Shown here: piece by piece, positions 33,807 to 46,341 of the stretch | Position numbering within the stretch: position 1 is the stretch's first letter | Layout of the letters: the number at the start of each line of letters is the position of its first letter | Assembly (NCBI GenBank): GCA_023213395.1 | Contig: CM041465.1 | Span: 235,917,741-235,981,740, forward strand | From: Cycas panzhihuaensis | Lineage: Eukaryota; Cycadophyta | Direction of reading: 5' to 3' | Length of the DNA stretch: 64,000 nt | The notes under the pieces: generated by a model | What the model was told of the DNA's origin: nothing | The model's database searches: none | What the model saw: the letters and a program-made list of their open reading frames with translations, nothing else | Made by a program: the position numbers and the translations under genes

Positions 33807-34347
33807 GGCGGGGGCCCCAACGGGCACCTTCTCCATTCCCACCTCTATGGTAGCCGTTGAGATCATTTCTCAACCCCGATCATTTTTGCCTTCTGGCCCT
33901 GTTTCTCGTTGCTCTTCCATAGCCTTCATTTTTGCTCATTCCTTCGGATGCATTTATGGTGCCTCGCCGACGCATCTTTTGTAAGGCCCCTCTATCTCGT
34001 TTTACGTGTCACTCCTGTGCATGCCTGAGTTTATACTCGTTTGGCTCATTTTGTCATCCTGGACTCATTTTTGTAGCCTGTTCCTGCCCCTAGGGTCTCT
34101 AAAGGGAATGCTCCCTCTGTTCGGAGTCATTATTTACTTTCTTAAGCAACCTTTAGTATCCCAGGGTGCCCTTTTGCCGCCTGCTCTCAGCCAGTGGTCA
34201 GGTAGCCTGGTCTTGTCCTTGGGTAGCCTTATTGCTAGGTCCTCCTACCCTTCACAGCCATTTATTGCTTGCCATATAAGCCTTTTTTACTTTGACTCCT
34301 ACTTTATTATCCATCTTCTCTATTGAAACTTTTTTTTTTTCTCGTCC
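33807..34347 (+). other. Leader of the Tat-c aRNH frame
   Basis: Non-coding and pyrimidine-rich. The acceptor AG found before aRNH in other copies is missing: a run of twelve T and CTCGTCC precedes the ATG. Confidence 0.4.
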
Positions 34348-34770
34348 ATGACCCTCTACATCTTTACCAATGACAGAAGCCATGGTAATCCTGGACCTTC
34401 AGCCACCGCATGGATTCTTCGTGGCCCTTCCAGACATGATTTTATGCATTTTGGAATCTTCTTCCCCAAGGCCACCAATAATAAAGCTAAGTACATAGCT
34501 GTTATCAAAGCCCTCACTGATGCACTCTGATTCCATTATGGACCTATTGTTCTTCTTTACGACTCCCAGGTGGTGGTGTCCCATCTCACCCAGTTTTACC
34601 AAGTGTGATGCCCTCACTTGAGAGCCCTCGCTTTGACTGCTAGGTCCTTGGTAGCTTATTTCTAGTTTCTTAACATCTAACACATCCCCCGGCCCCTCAA
34701 TGCTAGGGCGGATAACGTCGTTTGCCTCATCCTTGAGTGTCACTTTCCTATTCTTGCTTACCGCCTTTGA
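34348..34770 (+). pseudogene. aRNH of Tat-c
   Basis: Starts MTLYIFTNDRSHGNPGP, with the first catalytic Asp changed to Asn (TND for TDG). NNKAKY has Lys for Glu, YDSQVVVSHL keeps the third Asp and RADNVVCLIL keeps the last. Stops follow TDAL, YQV, AYF and LNI. TGA at 34768 ends it. Same length as the other copies. Confidence 0.8.
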
Positions 34771-35184
34771 GACTTGCCTAGTTGCCCTATCACCTGAGTC
34801 TCAGGTCATCTTGCATCTCACTTTGTGATCCGTTTGCACCTCCAAAAACTAGCCACTAATGAGGTTAAACTATGGCGACTACCAGGTTTACTCATTTACC
34901 TGATATCATCATGCATTTCTTCTTGCACTCTTACGATGGGGGTAACCCCCTCATCCTTCTTAGCTTCCCGTTGATTCTCGGGTGGCACATAGGCAGCCCC
35001 TATGTTGTCTCCACCCCTGTCCTCATATCCATGCATTCTGCCACAACACTCACTAGCACCCTTGACTCTTGTTATGATCATGATCTATATATGTACATAC
35101 ACATGTGCTACTAATAGTTTTGTTTCTAGCATTCACCATCGCATCATGCTTCCGATCAGCGAGGCTTTGCTACCAAGGGGGCAG
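34771..35184 (+). other. Tat-c tail and polypurine tract
   Basis: AATGAG-GT-TAAACTATG at 34858-34874, 87 nt after the aRNH stop; the ACATAGGCAGCCCCTATGTTG block near 34988; PPT AAGGGGGCAG up to the LTR. Confidence 0.6.
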
Positions 35185-37944
35185 TGTTTCCTAGCTACCA
35201 GGAATAGATACAGACAAGTTGACTCAGGTAAGCACATGTATGCTTCTTCCTTTTCACTTCTACTATTTCTTTGGGAAGGTTAATAAAAGTACTTCCTCAT
35301 TGCATGACTGACTGCTTCATTTTGTATGATCACCTTGCATCTATTGCTTAATCATACTACTTGTCATATTGTGAGCCTATGACAACCTAGTGGGACCTAC
35401 CTTCCTATAAGTCAAGCATCCCTATGGCACTCTATAACCCTTCGTGCTACCTCCACATCGCCTTAAGCCTCACTTGATTTATATGACCCATTCATACCCC
35501 AACCTCGCGTCCTTATCATGATGTTTGTAGGACCTCTAGCCTCTGATACTACTTTTGGCCTTGTTCACATACCCTCTGGACTATCCCTAGCCACCTGGAC
35601 AGGAGGGTCAACCCCTCCCTGGCCTGCCACATCAACTTTTCAGGCTCTCAGAACCCAAATTATTGCCATTCTGGTTTTCTAGTCCCGCATCGTTACAAAC
35701 TTAGCGGTACCCCGAAGTTTACCGCGGTGCAACTATTGCAACTTGTTTTTAAAAAATTGCTATGGTAATTCTCACTTTTTCTATAGAATTGCCACATGGC
35801 CTCATGCCCAGCTTAGCCCTATTCACACCCTATTCATTTATTTAGGGTTGATATGGGTATAAATATTAAAATCATCATTATTTTACTTCTCTTAGATCTC
35901 TTAGCTCTCCAACACTATCTTCCACTACTGCAGTTCCTGCTCTTCTCTTCTATCCTTTTACAGGTGTGCCTGTAGGCCTGCATTTCCTACTGCTCCAGTC
36001 TAGGATATGCCTACAATGACTCTTCTCTGTGGTAGAAATTTCCTCTTTAGGCACTCATAAGCAAGTTTTGCGTGGTTCTCTCCCAAATACGCCCTAACAA
36101 GTGTCACCTACGGCCGCCCTTAGGGAATCCTCCTGGAAACCCTGCAGGAACTCTTCCTCTTCACTGGTTACAGGGGCAAACCTACCCTAGACTCAACCCA
36201 ATAGGTATTGTAGGTCCTATTCTTAGAGTTTATTATGTATTACGTCCATATGAGACTCCTTTCCAAGTGTATTTTCTTGCTTTCCTCCCGTTTGGCTGTA
36301 GTAAACATTGTTTCCTTTGAGTTTAGCCCTGTACCTTTAGATTTTCACCATTTCTCTACTAGTTTTCCTCAAGAAAGAAAAGGGAGAAGATCCATAAAGG
36401 CTAGGCAAAGGGAGTAAGGTGGGATCCATCCCACTCAGGCCTACTCCCCCAGGGTAACCCCCTTCTCACCTTTCTTCTCCTGTTCCATGCTTTCCTTGGG
36501 TCAACTAGGAGAAGGTGGAGCTTAGGCCTGCGCTAGATTATTAGCATGTGCAGCCCTTGCTACACTGATTCTAGGCCTGCATGCCTCTCTTTTGGGCCTC
36601 CATAGTGCCCCTAATATTGCTTGGCACCCCTTAAAGACCTTGGTCGAGATTTGTATGCCAGATTGTTGCCCATAGTAATCCTGTTGTCTTGATACCTCTT
36701 TAACATTTTGTTATACTTATCCTCATGCTACTTGGCTGTCATAAGTTGCCATTTGTCCTTACCATGATATGCTAAAAGGCTCTGTGGAGAAATTTAGCAG
36801 AGGGTTTATCCATCTTCAGGCTTCCCTTCCCTCTTTCTTACTTGATATGTGTGTTTGGTTGGGGGAAATTGGAGTTATTTGCAGCAGTAATTTCTCTAAC
36901 TTGATATAATGTTTTGACATATACATCATATATACTTGCATATATATATATATATATAGCTCTTCTCATAGCCCCTTCTTAGAAGGGATAAGCTCTTATA
37001 TGTATAGGTTGACGTGGCATTTTCACGAAGGGAAAAGGTGTCCAGATCCGGGTAAGCTTTACCCTCCTTTTTTCCTTTGCTTTATTTGCTTCCTTTTTGT
37101 TTCACTTTCTTTTCATAAGGGGAAGGTAAGGAAGCCCCCGTCCTTCGCATCGATCTTGATCACACATTCATCGGTTAGCAAGAGGGCATGCGTTGTGCAT
37201 AGGTGAGGTCTTCTGTCAATTGCTACACCTCTCAGGTAGGCACCATCTCTCTCTCTTCACCCCTCCATTTTCCTTTCTTGCTTTTATTTAAAATCTATGC
37301 TCTAGTTTAATAGATCACATAAAAGCAAAAGGTTAATGATATTGGTTACTTGTATTTATGTATCATATGATTGTCCCATGTAGGAAAAGGACATAGTAGG
37401 AACCCCATTCCTCTTCCTCTTCCCATACATCCAAGCATACCCTTAGATGCATTTTGTTTAGCTTTGTTTACTTACAAGCATAATACTTGTTCTTCTTTTC
37501 TCTTTTGCCTTTGAGTTGCTAAAAGGAGAATGTAGTTTTAGCTCCTTTTCCACTCTCTCTCTTATTTCTATTTACCTGGGCCAAATAACCAAGGGAGACC
37601 TGCTTACACTAAAGGCCTTTACCTACCTCATTCATACCTATTTCCCTTCGTTATAGGGAAACCCCTTGAGGATTCCTCCTCTTACCTTCTGGCCATCCAA
37701 GGGTGGGAAGACCTTCCTCTTGAGACCATCTAGGGTACCCCCTATATGCAATCTCTCTTCTGGATTGAGGGCTACTCTAAGGTAGTTGAGTGCCATTCGT
37801 AGGTCCCGAACTCGCACTCTAATGCATGGGGCTCCCTGCGTGGTGCTCTCTTTGCTTGTAGTTTCTTGCCCATGGCTTCAACATCAACTGTTGACTGCTA
37901 TTATTCATATCAAGCATAGTGACTATCCCATAGACACACATCCA
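35185..37944 (+). repeat. 3' LTR of Tat-c (2760 bp)
   Basis: TGTTTCCTAGC...ACACATCCA; aligns with 10875-13704. TATAAATA at 35858-35865 is the best preserved TATA box of the family. The 20-mer is at 37119-37138 and the predicted intron at 37126-37383. Confidence 0.9.
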
Positions 37945-38190
37945 GATCCCTCTTATATATCCTTAGTTTTTATGATAGACCAATTAACTTGTTCTTAAAC
38001 TCTTAAATCTTTGTTTGTCAACTTACTCAGGTTTATCAAATACATTCTACTTATTTATGTTCTCTATTTTCTTAGGAAATTACTCTATTATCATGATTTC
38101 TATATGTCTATATTCAACATATTATAAGAACCTAAAATATTGAAGCTAACTCTCTTATATCCTATATAATTAAATACCATCATCCATGAA
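37945..38190 (+). pseudogene. Tat-e aRNH, C-terminal part
   Basis: Continues the domain interrupted at 10874. In the frame that follows once the duplicated five bases are discounted, it encodes RPINLFLNS (in place of RPIILFCDS, with the third Asp now Asn), CQLTQVYQ (matching SHLTQVYQ) and a later NIEANSLISYI block matching AEANSLICLI. Three or more stops. The match in order and register to the other aRNH copies is the evidence that both pieces belong to one gene. Confidence 0.7.
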
Positions 38191-38464
38191 CTTAAATTAG
38201 GAGAAATCTTACTTCTTGATCATGAGCTAACATGAGAGTTCTATTTTATGCATAACCCATCCATCTCCAATGAGGATAAACTGTGCCTATTAAAATACAT
38301 CTACTAATGAGTATAAACTATGGTAGTAACATCCATTATTGATGATGGACCTATATCAATCTGCAATGAGGATAAGCTATGACTCTGAAAAATATAACTA
38401 TTGATGAGTATAAACTATGATAGTCACAATAATCCATTCTAAGATAAGTATAAACCATCATAAA
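38191..38464 (+). repeat. Motif array of Tat-e unit 2
   Basis: Five copies of the AATGAG-NN-TAAACTATG motif at 38269, 38306, 38365, 38402 and 38441, all in the sense orientation, 40-60 bp apart. This is the same kind of array as at 5467-5741. It is cut at about 38464 by the end of Tat-f. Confidence 0.65.
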
Positions 38465-40038
38465 ATGACTTTACTACTAGAAGTGCAACTTTGGGGGGTC
38501 ATTATACATGAGGGGATGAAGCCTATACAATCAGTAAACAAAGGGCTTAAAGATCCTTGAAAGTAGAGGAATAGGTCACCCACAAAGGGCATCCATGTGT
38601 TGAAATATAGGTTCGAGGACTCACAAATGACACATAAGACCCTCCTTTTAGGTAGGTACCTTCTTAGATTTGAAGTGGGTAAAGGTATCCTCAGTTTGCC
38701 AAGTAGCCTCAAAGGGGATTCTCCTATCTTAATAGGTTGAGGAAGGAGAGAGAAGATAAAAGGGGATTTTCCTAAGATGGAAGGAAAAGAAAAGGTGGAC
38801 CCTAGTAGGAAAAGGATGCTTATGGAGTGAGAAAGGGATAGAAAGTAGAAAGGGTGCAAAAAAGAGGTTTGGTGTAAGAAAACCAACTCCTAGATGGGGA
38901 AAGACTAGTAGGATGCCTTACCAAAAGGTACCTAGAGGGAACGCTCCTAGGGTTCTTATGCACTAGGCAGGTGGCTAAGTATGTCATAAGTTTTGAGATA
39001 TGCTTTTGTTTTACTTAAGAAAGTAATATAGAGATGTGAAATACTATTGCCACTAAATTATTGCAATTTAAAGGGAAAAAAAAAACCTCTTCTTTATCTC
39101 TCATTTCCTCTCTCTCCTTTTCTTTTATGAATGAAAAGACAAGGGAATGAAGGGGAAGAGAAAATACAAGAAAAGAGTGCAATGACTAGTGTGATTTATT
39201 CTAATGGTGCATATGAAGAAAGGTAACTATTAAGAGGCTTAAATCCCTTTATATCCATACCCTAGTAAGTGCAAAGAGCATGTAAAGGAGAGGGGGATGC
39301 AATAAGGGGAAAGAAACCATTTTGTTACTCTTCCCTAAGGATGTAATCTGGGTGGTGTATCAACTCAAACTACCCTTGTCTAAATGCCCATGCAATAAGA
39401 GAGAGAGAAAGTGGAGTCAATACATTCCAAGGAAACGAATGACTTCCTTTCCTAATGAAAATTAAGTGGATGATTTACAAGCAAGAAAAAAATACATGCA
39501 GTTTTTTCTTTTCTTTCCTTTTAGGAGAGGGGAAAAAAGGATAAGAAAGAAGGAGGAGTTGGAGGAGGTGCACTTGAAACCAAGTTGGTTGAAGAAGTGT
39601 GCCTTTCTTCCTTCTTCACGATCTCTTTATCGGTTACCTCGCACTCCTTGCTATGGTTGGCGTTATAGGTGGAATGCTAGTGGGGCTTCCTTACCTTCCC
39701 CAAGATGCTTATATAAAAAGAAAATAAGAAAAGTTTGTAAGAATAAAGCACAAAGGAAAATGAAAGGAAACAAAATGCATGTACCTTTCACTACGATTCC
39801 TTCTTACTTTAGAAAGCAAAACTTACTTGATAGATTGACTTCCCTTCTACAAGATATTAGATGTACATATGGAAGCAAGTAGATATTTATACATACATAT
39901 GTTTACTAAAAGAAAAATCTGATCTTGCTTATGTGCTTCTAAAAGGAAATAATATGCTATTCAATCTATATTAATATGCATATAAAACATTCAATCAAAC
40001 TTTTAGAAGGGAAAAAGGGGGTAAAGGGAGTGAGAAAG
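38465..40038 (-). repeat. 3' LTR of Tat-f, distal part
   Basis: Reverse complement matches the R/U5 part of Tat LTRs: the 20-mer at 39682-39701 is identical to the one in Tat-a, Tat-c and Tat-d, and the GGCATCCATGTGTTG...GGTTCGAGGACTCAC block at about 38585-38625 matches the LTR end region. A predicted intron on the minus strand runs 39694-39452. Long frames here, including one of 142 codons, are chance. Confidence 0.6.
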
Positions 40039-40396
40039 TATTTGAGAACATGAAATCATACACTGATGTTCTCAACCGCAGGATCTTTAACCATACACAG
40101 CAAGCAATAAATTGAAAATATAGAAAACAAATACACAGAACACAAGATATACATGGGAAACCCTTTCGGGAAAAAACCCACCACAAAAGGATCCTTAAGG
40201 GATTGTTGATTATTACACAATGAACTTCGATGATATAATACACAAGGCCTCATGGCATATATATTCTCCAAGAGGTGTCACACATTTAGGGTTGTGACCC
40301 TCTGAATAAATTGCACCTTTTTGCTCACACCTTTTCACATAATTAAACCACATTAACATTAATTAAGTGGCTTAATAATTAACTGTCATACTAACA
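40039..40396 (-). repeat. Copia 3' LTR
   Basis: On the minus strand TGTTAGTATGACAG...CTCAAATA, preceded by the polypurine tract TTTAAGGGGGGA. Confidence 0.93.
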
Positions 40397-40462
40397 TCCC
40401 CCCTTAAAGTGAATGTGGGGAACTTGCAATGTGTAGCAGTTGAGTTATCATGAAAGTTGGGA

Positions 40463-42380
40463 CTATCCTGCAGTTTCTTTATCCTTGTTGATATATCCCC
40501 CCTCAAGGATAACATCGGTGAGTCCTAATCTAGTACGTATCTTTGTAGATTGGTCTTCAGTGAGTGGCTTGGTAAACACATCTGCAAGTTGTAATTCGCT
40601 CAGACAATAGTTGACCTACAGCTTTCTTAACTTGATCAGCTCACGAATGCAATGGTGCTGAATCTCGATATGCTTTGTACACGCATGAAACTCTGGATTC
40701 TTCGATAGATGAATGGTACTCTGATTATCAATAAAGAGAATCAGATGTCCATTGGAAATGCCAAGAAATTCCAAGAGACCTTGCAACCATACAGCTTCTT
40801 TCACACCAGCATTGAGTCTTTAATAATCTACTTATGTAGAAGATAGTGCCACTGTCTGCTGCTCCTTCGACTACCACAAAATAAATCCATTGCCAATACT
40901 AAATAGGTATCCAGTAATGGACTTTTGATCATTAGAATCTCCTCCCCAATCAACATCCATATAGCCATGTAACCTGATCTTCTCACCTATGCAGTATTCA
41001 AGACCAAAATTGATGGTCCCCTTTAGATATTTCAAAATCCACTTTGCTACCACCAAATGAGGCTCCTGTGGATTTTGCATGTAGCGATAAACCAATCCAA
41101 CAACGTATGCAATATCTGGCCTAGTATGAGTCAAATAAATGAGACTCCCTACCAACTGACGATACTTTGTGCCATCTACAGAAGGTTGGGCCATATCCTT
41201 CTGCAATCTTGTGCCTTTGACACATGGTATTGTAATAGGTTTGCAGTGCTGCATCCCAAATCTCTCCAGTAAGTTCTTTACATACTGCGACTGCAACAAC
41301 ACGATCATATCTTCCATCTGTCTAATCTGAATGCCCAAGAAATAATGAAGTTTCCCAAGATCCATCATATCAAATGAAGTTCCTAAATTAGATTTGACTT
41401 TGGCTATAGCCTTGCCACAATTATCGCCAATGATTAGATCATCTACATACACCACACAAGCAACTACGGAAGTCCCTCTTCTTTTCATATGCAGGTTTGG
41501 GTCGAGTTCTGAAATTTCAAAACCTTCAGCTTTCAACTTGGTATTCATCTTCTCATACCAAGCACGGGGTGCTTGTTTCAAGCCATAGATTGATTTCTTC
41601 AAACGATAAACAAGATGTTCCTGGCTATCCTTAATGAATCCCAGAGGCTGTAACATGTATATCTCCTCCTTTAGATCCCCATTAAGGAATGTGGACTTAA
41701 CATCCATCTGGTGTAACTCCCAATCTAATGCAGCTTCTAAGGAAATGAGTAAGCGGACCATTGTTATTCTGGAGACTAGTGCAAATGTCTCCTCATAGTC
41801 AATTCCTTCTTTCTACTTGAATCCCTGTGCAATAAGTCTGGCCTTGCACTTGTCCACCTCTCCATATGAGTAGAACTTTGTCTTATAGACCCACTTACAT
41901 CTAATAAGATTCTTTAATGGAGGTAGTGGAACCAAATCCCACGTATCATTATTCATCAGAGAACCATACTCTTCCTCCATTGCAACTCTCCATCTTGGAT
42001 CTCCTTTCACTTCAACAAACAATTTAGGATCACTAGAGTCATTAGTGTCGACGAGTAGAGTTCAACTGACATGCTGACTTCTAGTTTATCTATCATCAGT
42101 AAGGGTTTGCATCGCCACACTAGAATCTTCAAGAGTTTTCCTTGCCCATAAAGGTATAGAAGGACCCGTTGCTAGAGGTACTTCTACTTATGGTGGTTCC
42201 TCACTATTACACATCCCACTTGGTCCTGCTTCCTCAGCTGCTATAGTGACTAGCTCATCATCCTCTTTGCTTGAAGAATCTGGGAATGGGAGAAGGGGAG
42301 GATAAAAAGGTTCCTCTGATGCTCTTTTAGCATGATACGTCGATGACTCATCAAATTTAACATCCTGACTAACCATAATC
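40463..42380 (-). pseudogene. Copia reverse transcriptase and RNase H
   Basis: Starts after the integrase tail with an Asp/Glu-rich linker, then CKWVYKTKF, the RT core (QMDVKSTFLNGDLKEEIYM, YGLKQAPRAWYEKM, active site YVDDLI, LGKLHYFLGI), then RNase H (GYMDVDWGGDSNDQKSITGYLF, FIDNQSTIHLSKNPEFHACTKHIE, ADVFTKPL) to a stop at 40463. RT copies the element RNA and RNase H removes the template. Stops lie near 41815, 40870 and 40620, with one small frame change around 40805-40860. Sub-lineage not assigned. Confidence 0.9.
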
Positions 42381-43549
42381 TTCTCCCTCTATGGATTCCA
42401 TAGTCTGTAGGCTTTGTTCTCCGTGCAATACCCCATGAATATGCACTTTAGACTCTTTCAATCCAGCTTCTTGCGGGTATCATCAGGGATGTGGGCATAC
42501 GCTATACACCCAAACGTTCTCAAATGGCTAATGGTAGGTTTTTGACTGGTCCATTTCTCTTTGGGGGTCATGCTGTGAACTGCTTGAGTGGGTACGCGAT
42601 TTAAAATATAAACAGCAGTTGCCACAGCTTCTACCCAAAACTTTGTTGGCAGGTTTTTAGCATGCACCATACACCTCACCATCTCCATCATGGTACTGTT
42701 CTTTCTTTCAGCAACTCCATTTTGTTGTGGGGTATACGAGACTATAAACTCCTACTTTATACCGTGGTTATGGCAAAACTGATTGAATGCATTATTGTCA
42801 TATTCCTTACCATTATTACTTCATAAAGTTTTTATTTTCTTATCACTTTCATTTTCAACCATCGCTTTCCACTCACGAAAGTGATCAAATATGTCTGACT
42901 TATTTTTGAGAAAATAAACCTAGGCTTTCCCAGTGTAATCATCCATAAACACAAGTGTATATCAGGCTCCTAATATCGAAGGATTTGGGAGTGGTCCTAT
43001 AATGTCTAAGTGCACAAGCTCTAGCTTCTCCTTGGCTCTCCAGGCATTATCCCAGGCAAAAGGATAGTGATGATACTTGCTATACATGCATCCTTCGCAT
43101 ACACCATCTGAGCAGGTAACTAACGGCAGTCCTTCCACCATCTTCAACCTCTTCAGTAGTGTAATACTCCTGTAATTAAGGTGCCTAAGATGATTGTGCC
43201 ACAATTTACTTTCATCATCTACACTGGCAATAAAGGCATAAGACTTCTTCTGAGATTGAAACTTTTCAAACACCTAGAAGTTATCCTTGACTTTCCCGGT
43301 AGCTACGATAACAAAGTTCTGTTTTGGGTCCTTTATCAGGCACTTATCATCATATAGCTCCACTTTCATACCTTGTTTTCAGATCTCCTAAGCAGATAGA
43401 AGGTTTAATTGCATCTTGGGTATATAATATACCCCAGAAAACTTTCCTCATGCAATGGAAACATCACTGATACCATCTACCGACAACACACAAGCATCTC
43501 CAAGAATGATCTGAGCACCACTTTGATTTGCATTCAACATATCAAAGTT
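42381..43549 (-). pseudogene. Copia integrase
   Basis: Zinc-binding region with LWHNHLRHLNY and CEGCMYSKYHH, first catalytic Asp in LVHLDIIGPL (about 42990), then a middle stretch with Trp-to-stop changes, and the typical FWVEAVATAVYILNRVPT and GCIAYAHIPDDTRKKLD blocks (42458-42660). The central part from 42700 to 42960 is readable in pieces only. It would insert the cDNA into the genome. Confidence 0.85.
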
Positions 43550-44459
43550 TCACCTCTCGTAAGAGATGTGCTTATGCGCTCTAGAATCCAGTACCCAATA
43601 GTCTCTCCGATCTGATTCGGTTAACAAGGTTTGAGCTTGGATGCAATGAGTAGCAACACTCTTTCCTTTATCATCCTGGTTATCTTTGCGCTTGTCACGA
43701 CATTTGAACCAATAGTTCTTCTCACAGTGACCATCCTTCTTGTAGTAATTGCACTTTCTATTAAACTTCTTCTTGTCTTGAGAGCTTTCTCCAAACCTTT
43801 GTGTGATCTTCTCCTCCTTAGGGGCCTCCCTCCTCTGAGTTTTTATGGCTAAGGCCTGACTTGAACCAGAACCTCCAAGTAAACCATGATGTTTGAGCTT
43901 GGCATCCTCCGCTAGAATTGGGTTTCTGAACCCGTCAAAAGCTTTTGCCTCCATCACTTTGTCTCTACCGTAAATGGTTTGGAATGTGGTGAATGCAACT
44001 GGCAGCTTCGACATGATTATCGCAAACAAGAGCGCATCATAGATTGAGTTCTGCTCTAACTCTTCTAGCTTGTTCTTCAAGTTGGTTATCTTATTCAGGT
44101 AGGAGTCGATATTGTTCTCATCTTTGACTTTTGAATTGAGTAGTTCCAACATCAAAGAAAGACATCTATTCATCTTCTTCTTCTCAAACGTATTACACAA
44201 CTTCATCCAAATCTCGGTTGGGTCATCTAGATTGTGAACTAGAGCCCTCTGGTTTGGCGCTAATGAGAGTTTCAGTAATCTAATGGCCATATGTTACTTC
44301 TCTTCAAGTTTGATATGCTCCTTATGGTCAAGTGGGACTGAATCAAGCTCATACAGTAATTCCCCGAGTTGGTTCACCATCAAAATAAGCTCCATATTAG
44401 TCTTCCATTCCTTTGAAATTATTCTTGTTAAAGATAACCTTAGGCATAAGCTTCTCCAT
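43550..44459 (-). pseudogene. Copia gag and protease start
   Basis: ATG at 44459 opens MEKLMPKVIFNKNNF, a usual copia gag start. A stop and a frame change occur within 30 codons, then a long frame (from 44290) covers the gag region with LSLMLELLNSKVKDENNIDSY. The knuckle CNYYKKDGHCEKNY has two of its three Cys changed to Tyr (G-to-A on the coding strand). The protease begins WVLDSRAHKHI, where Asp-Ser-Gly has become Asp-Ser-Arg. Confidence 0.85.
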
Positions 44460-45971
44460 CTTGAATATCAGGCTACAATATGAAGTACACGACACCAAGC
44501 GTACGTATTAAGGATGAAAATGCACCCTTGTGACCTCCTTTGCTTCATGAGCACGCTTCTAAAGGGTCCCAACATGAATTATACCCACGTTACGTGAGTC
44601 ATCGACTATTTTTCTCCCCTTATCCATCAACAAATGACCTTAAATAGTCATTAAATGTCATACCCGACACTCAAAACGACTAAAAAACAAATGCTCCAAT
44701 ACAAAGATGGCTCCACATAAGGATGGTGCACGGTCTCCAAGTAAAAAAATCACAAAAAAACTCCTTGATTTACACTCAAAACAGCTCAAGGGCACATCAA
44801 GTATCTCTCACTATTGACGTGCATCAATGTTTCAAAGGGCTTTTATAAAGTTGAATTGAGATTGGAATATGCCGAAAGGCATATTCTAAAAGTGATGACT
44901 TTTCAAGGAACTCGTGCCTTTTTAACTTAAGTCATATGCTTAAGTATCCTCCAAAAGTCACACTACATGAGGAGAGGGACGTTGCTATTCAACACACCCT
45001 ACTGCTTTATATGCTGTCACTAAGTGATCTATATCATCTGTACAGCTGGTAAGGCTTTAACGCAGCCAAGACATGTCTCCTGAGTACTTGGATAGCCTCT
45101 AAACAGTCATAGTTATCAACAAACTAGCACACAAAGCACCTAGCCTCCTTGGATCAGTGCCAAATCAAACCTTAATAGGTAAACAACCCCCTTCAAAATG
45201 ACCCAGTCAGCTTCTAAAGGTGCTCGGACGCTAAGAAAATAACTTCGGCCCGATCTGAGCAGTCACAAAGAGTGCCCAACCAGTCCTAAAAGGACCCATA
45301 ACAATAGCAAATCAGCCCAGCTAGCTTTCAAATATGCCCAAGCATGTTGATAAATGCCTGGCCAGCCTCTATATGGTTGTTTTAGGCTTTATATATGTAT
45401 ACAAGTCTCTAAAATCCTTATAAATACAGAAAAAAATAATGAAAATAGCCTTTTACTACTGTAAACTTCAACCCAACACTTATATTTAGACAGAAAATAG
45501 CTAATTTGGCCTTCAATCACATCCACTAGTACTTACACAAAGGTTTGATAACAAGCAGTACCAAAAATGACCCCTTTTTTATCGATTTTTATGGTATTTT
45601 GATGAGGAATATAGTAAACTTACATGTACACATGCTTGGATGTCCTTAAAGTCACTAAATCACCATCAATGCATGTTTTACTCGCTTGAATCACTTTAAC
45701 AAATCATCAACCAACTTTGGATGACCCCCAACGAGCCAACTCCAACCACAAACATGGTCTTCATGCTTGAATACTGACTCCAATAACCCTTACACTGCAT
45801 TGAATAGTGATCTCTACTGTTTTAACCACCATTGATTTGCTGTGCCTACTTCTGTATGATGTTGGAGTTGATGAACCCTCAAGACTTGCCTTGGGTCAGA
45901 CGGCTTCACCCGACAACCAATGATCACATCGCCCCACTCACCATCAAGCTTTAGTTGTGCAGGACCTTATT
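44460..45971 (-). other. Long copia leader
   Basis: 1.5 kb between PBS and gag with no convincing reading frame on either strand. Unusually long for a copia element of this size. Pieces such as the short direct similarity around GACCCAGTCAGCTTC and GGCCCGATCTGAG do not form a clear repeat. Confidence 0.6.
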
Positions 45972-45983
45972 GCTCTGATACCA
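45972..45983 (-). other. Copia primer binding site (initiator tRNA-Met)
   Basis: The minus strand reads TGGTATCAGAGC directly after the 5' LTR, complementary to the 3' end of plant initiator Met tRNA. Confidence 0.93.
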
Positions 45984-46341
45984 TATTTAAGAACATGAAA
46001 TCATACACTGATGTTCTCAACCACAGGATCTTTAACCATACACAGCAAGCAAGAAATTGAAAATACAGAAAACAGATGCATAGAACACAGGATATATATG
46101 GGAAACCCTTTTGGGAAAAAACCCACCACAAAAGGATCCTCAAGGGATCATTGATTATTACATAATGAACTTCGATGATAGAATACACAAGGCCTCATGG
46201 CATATATATTCTCCAAGAGGTGTCACCCATTTAGGGTTGTGACCCTCCAAATAAATCGCACCTTTTTGCTCACACCTTTTCACATAATTAAACCATATTA
46301 ACATTAATTAAGTGGCTTAATAATTAACTGCCACGCTAACA
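45984..46341 (-). repeat. Copia 5' LTR
   Basis: On the minus strand TGTTAGCGTGGCAG...CTTAAATA. Exact 358-bp partner of 40039-40396. Confidence 0.93.

Larger units (their letters stand above)
10875..37944 (+). mobile_element. Tat-c: Tat element with internal pol deletion, inserted in the Tat-e aRNH
   Basis: The left flank is GAGCC (10870-10874) and the right flank GATCC (37945-37949), a target-site duplication with one difference. Contents: 5' LTR, PBS, gag (interrupted by Tat-b), PR, the integrase C-terminus, tail hairpin, antisense gene, aRNH and 3' LTR. RT, native RNase H and most of integrase are missing: homology to Tat-d jumps from its 58570 region to its 61170 region near position 31480. 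Without the 13.8-kb Tat-b insert, Tat-c is about 13.2 kb. Confidence 0.88.
40039..46341 (-). mobile_element. Ty1/copia element in the Tat-f LTR
   Basis: 6303 bp with two 358-bp LTRs and a perfect 5-bp duplication GAAAG on both sides (40034-40038 and 46342-46346). The gene order gag, protease, integrase, RT, RNase H on the minus strand is the Ty1/copia order. LTRs differ at about two dozen positions by eye, nearly all transitions. It is a younger insertion than its host and the cleanest element boundary in the window. Confidence 0.95.

Noticed and set aside
38458-38886. Minus-strand frame of 142 codons
   Set aside because: Low-complexity Phe/Leu/Ser product lying in the reverse Tat-f LTR; no counterpart in other LTR copies.
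39466-39882. Plus-strand frame of 138 codons
   Set aside because: Lies antisense to the R/U5 region of Tat-f and spans the conserved 20-mer; not kept in other copies.
41057-41588. Plus-strand frames within the copia element
   Set aside because: Shadows of the well-supported RT/RNase H coding on the minus strand.
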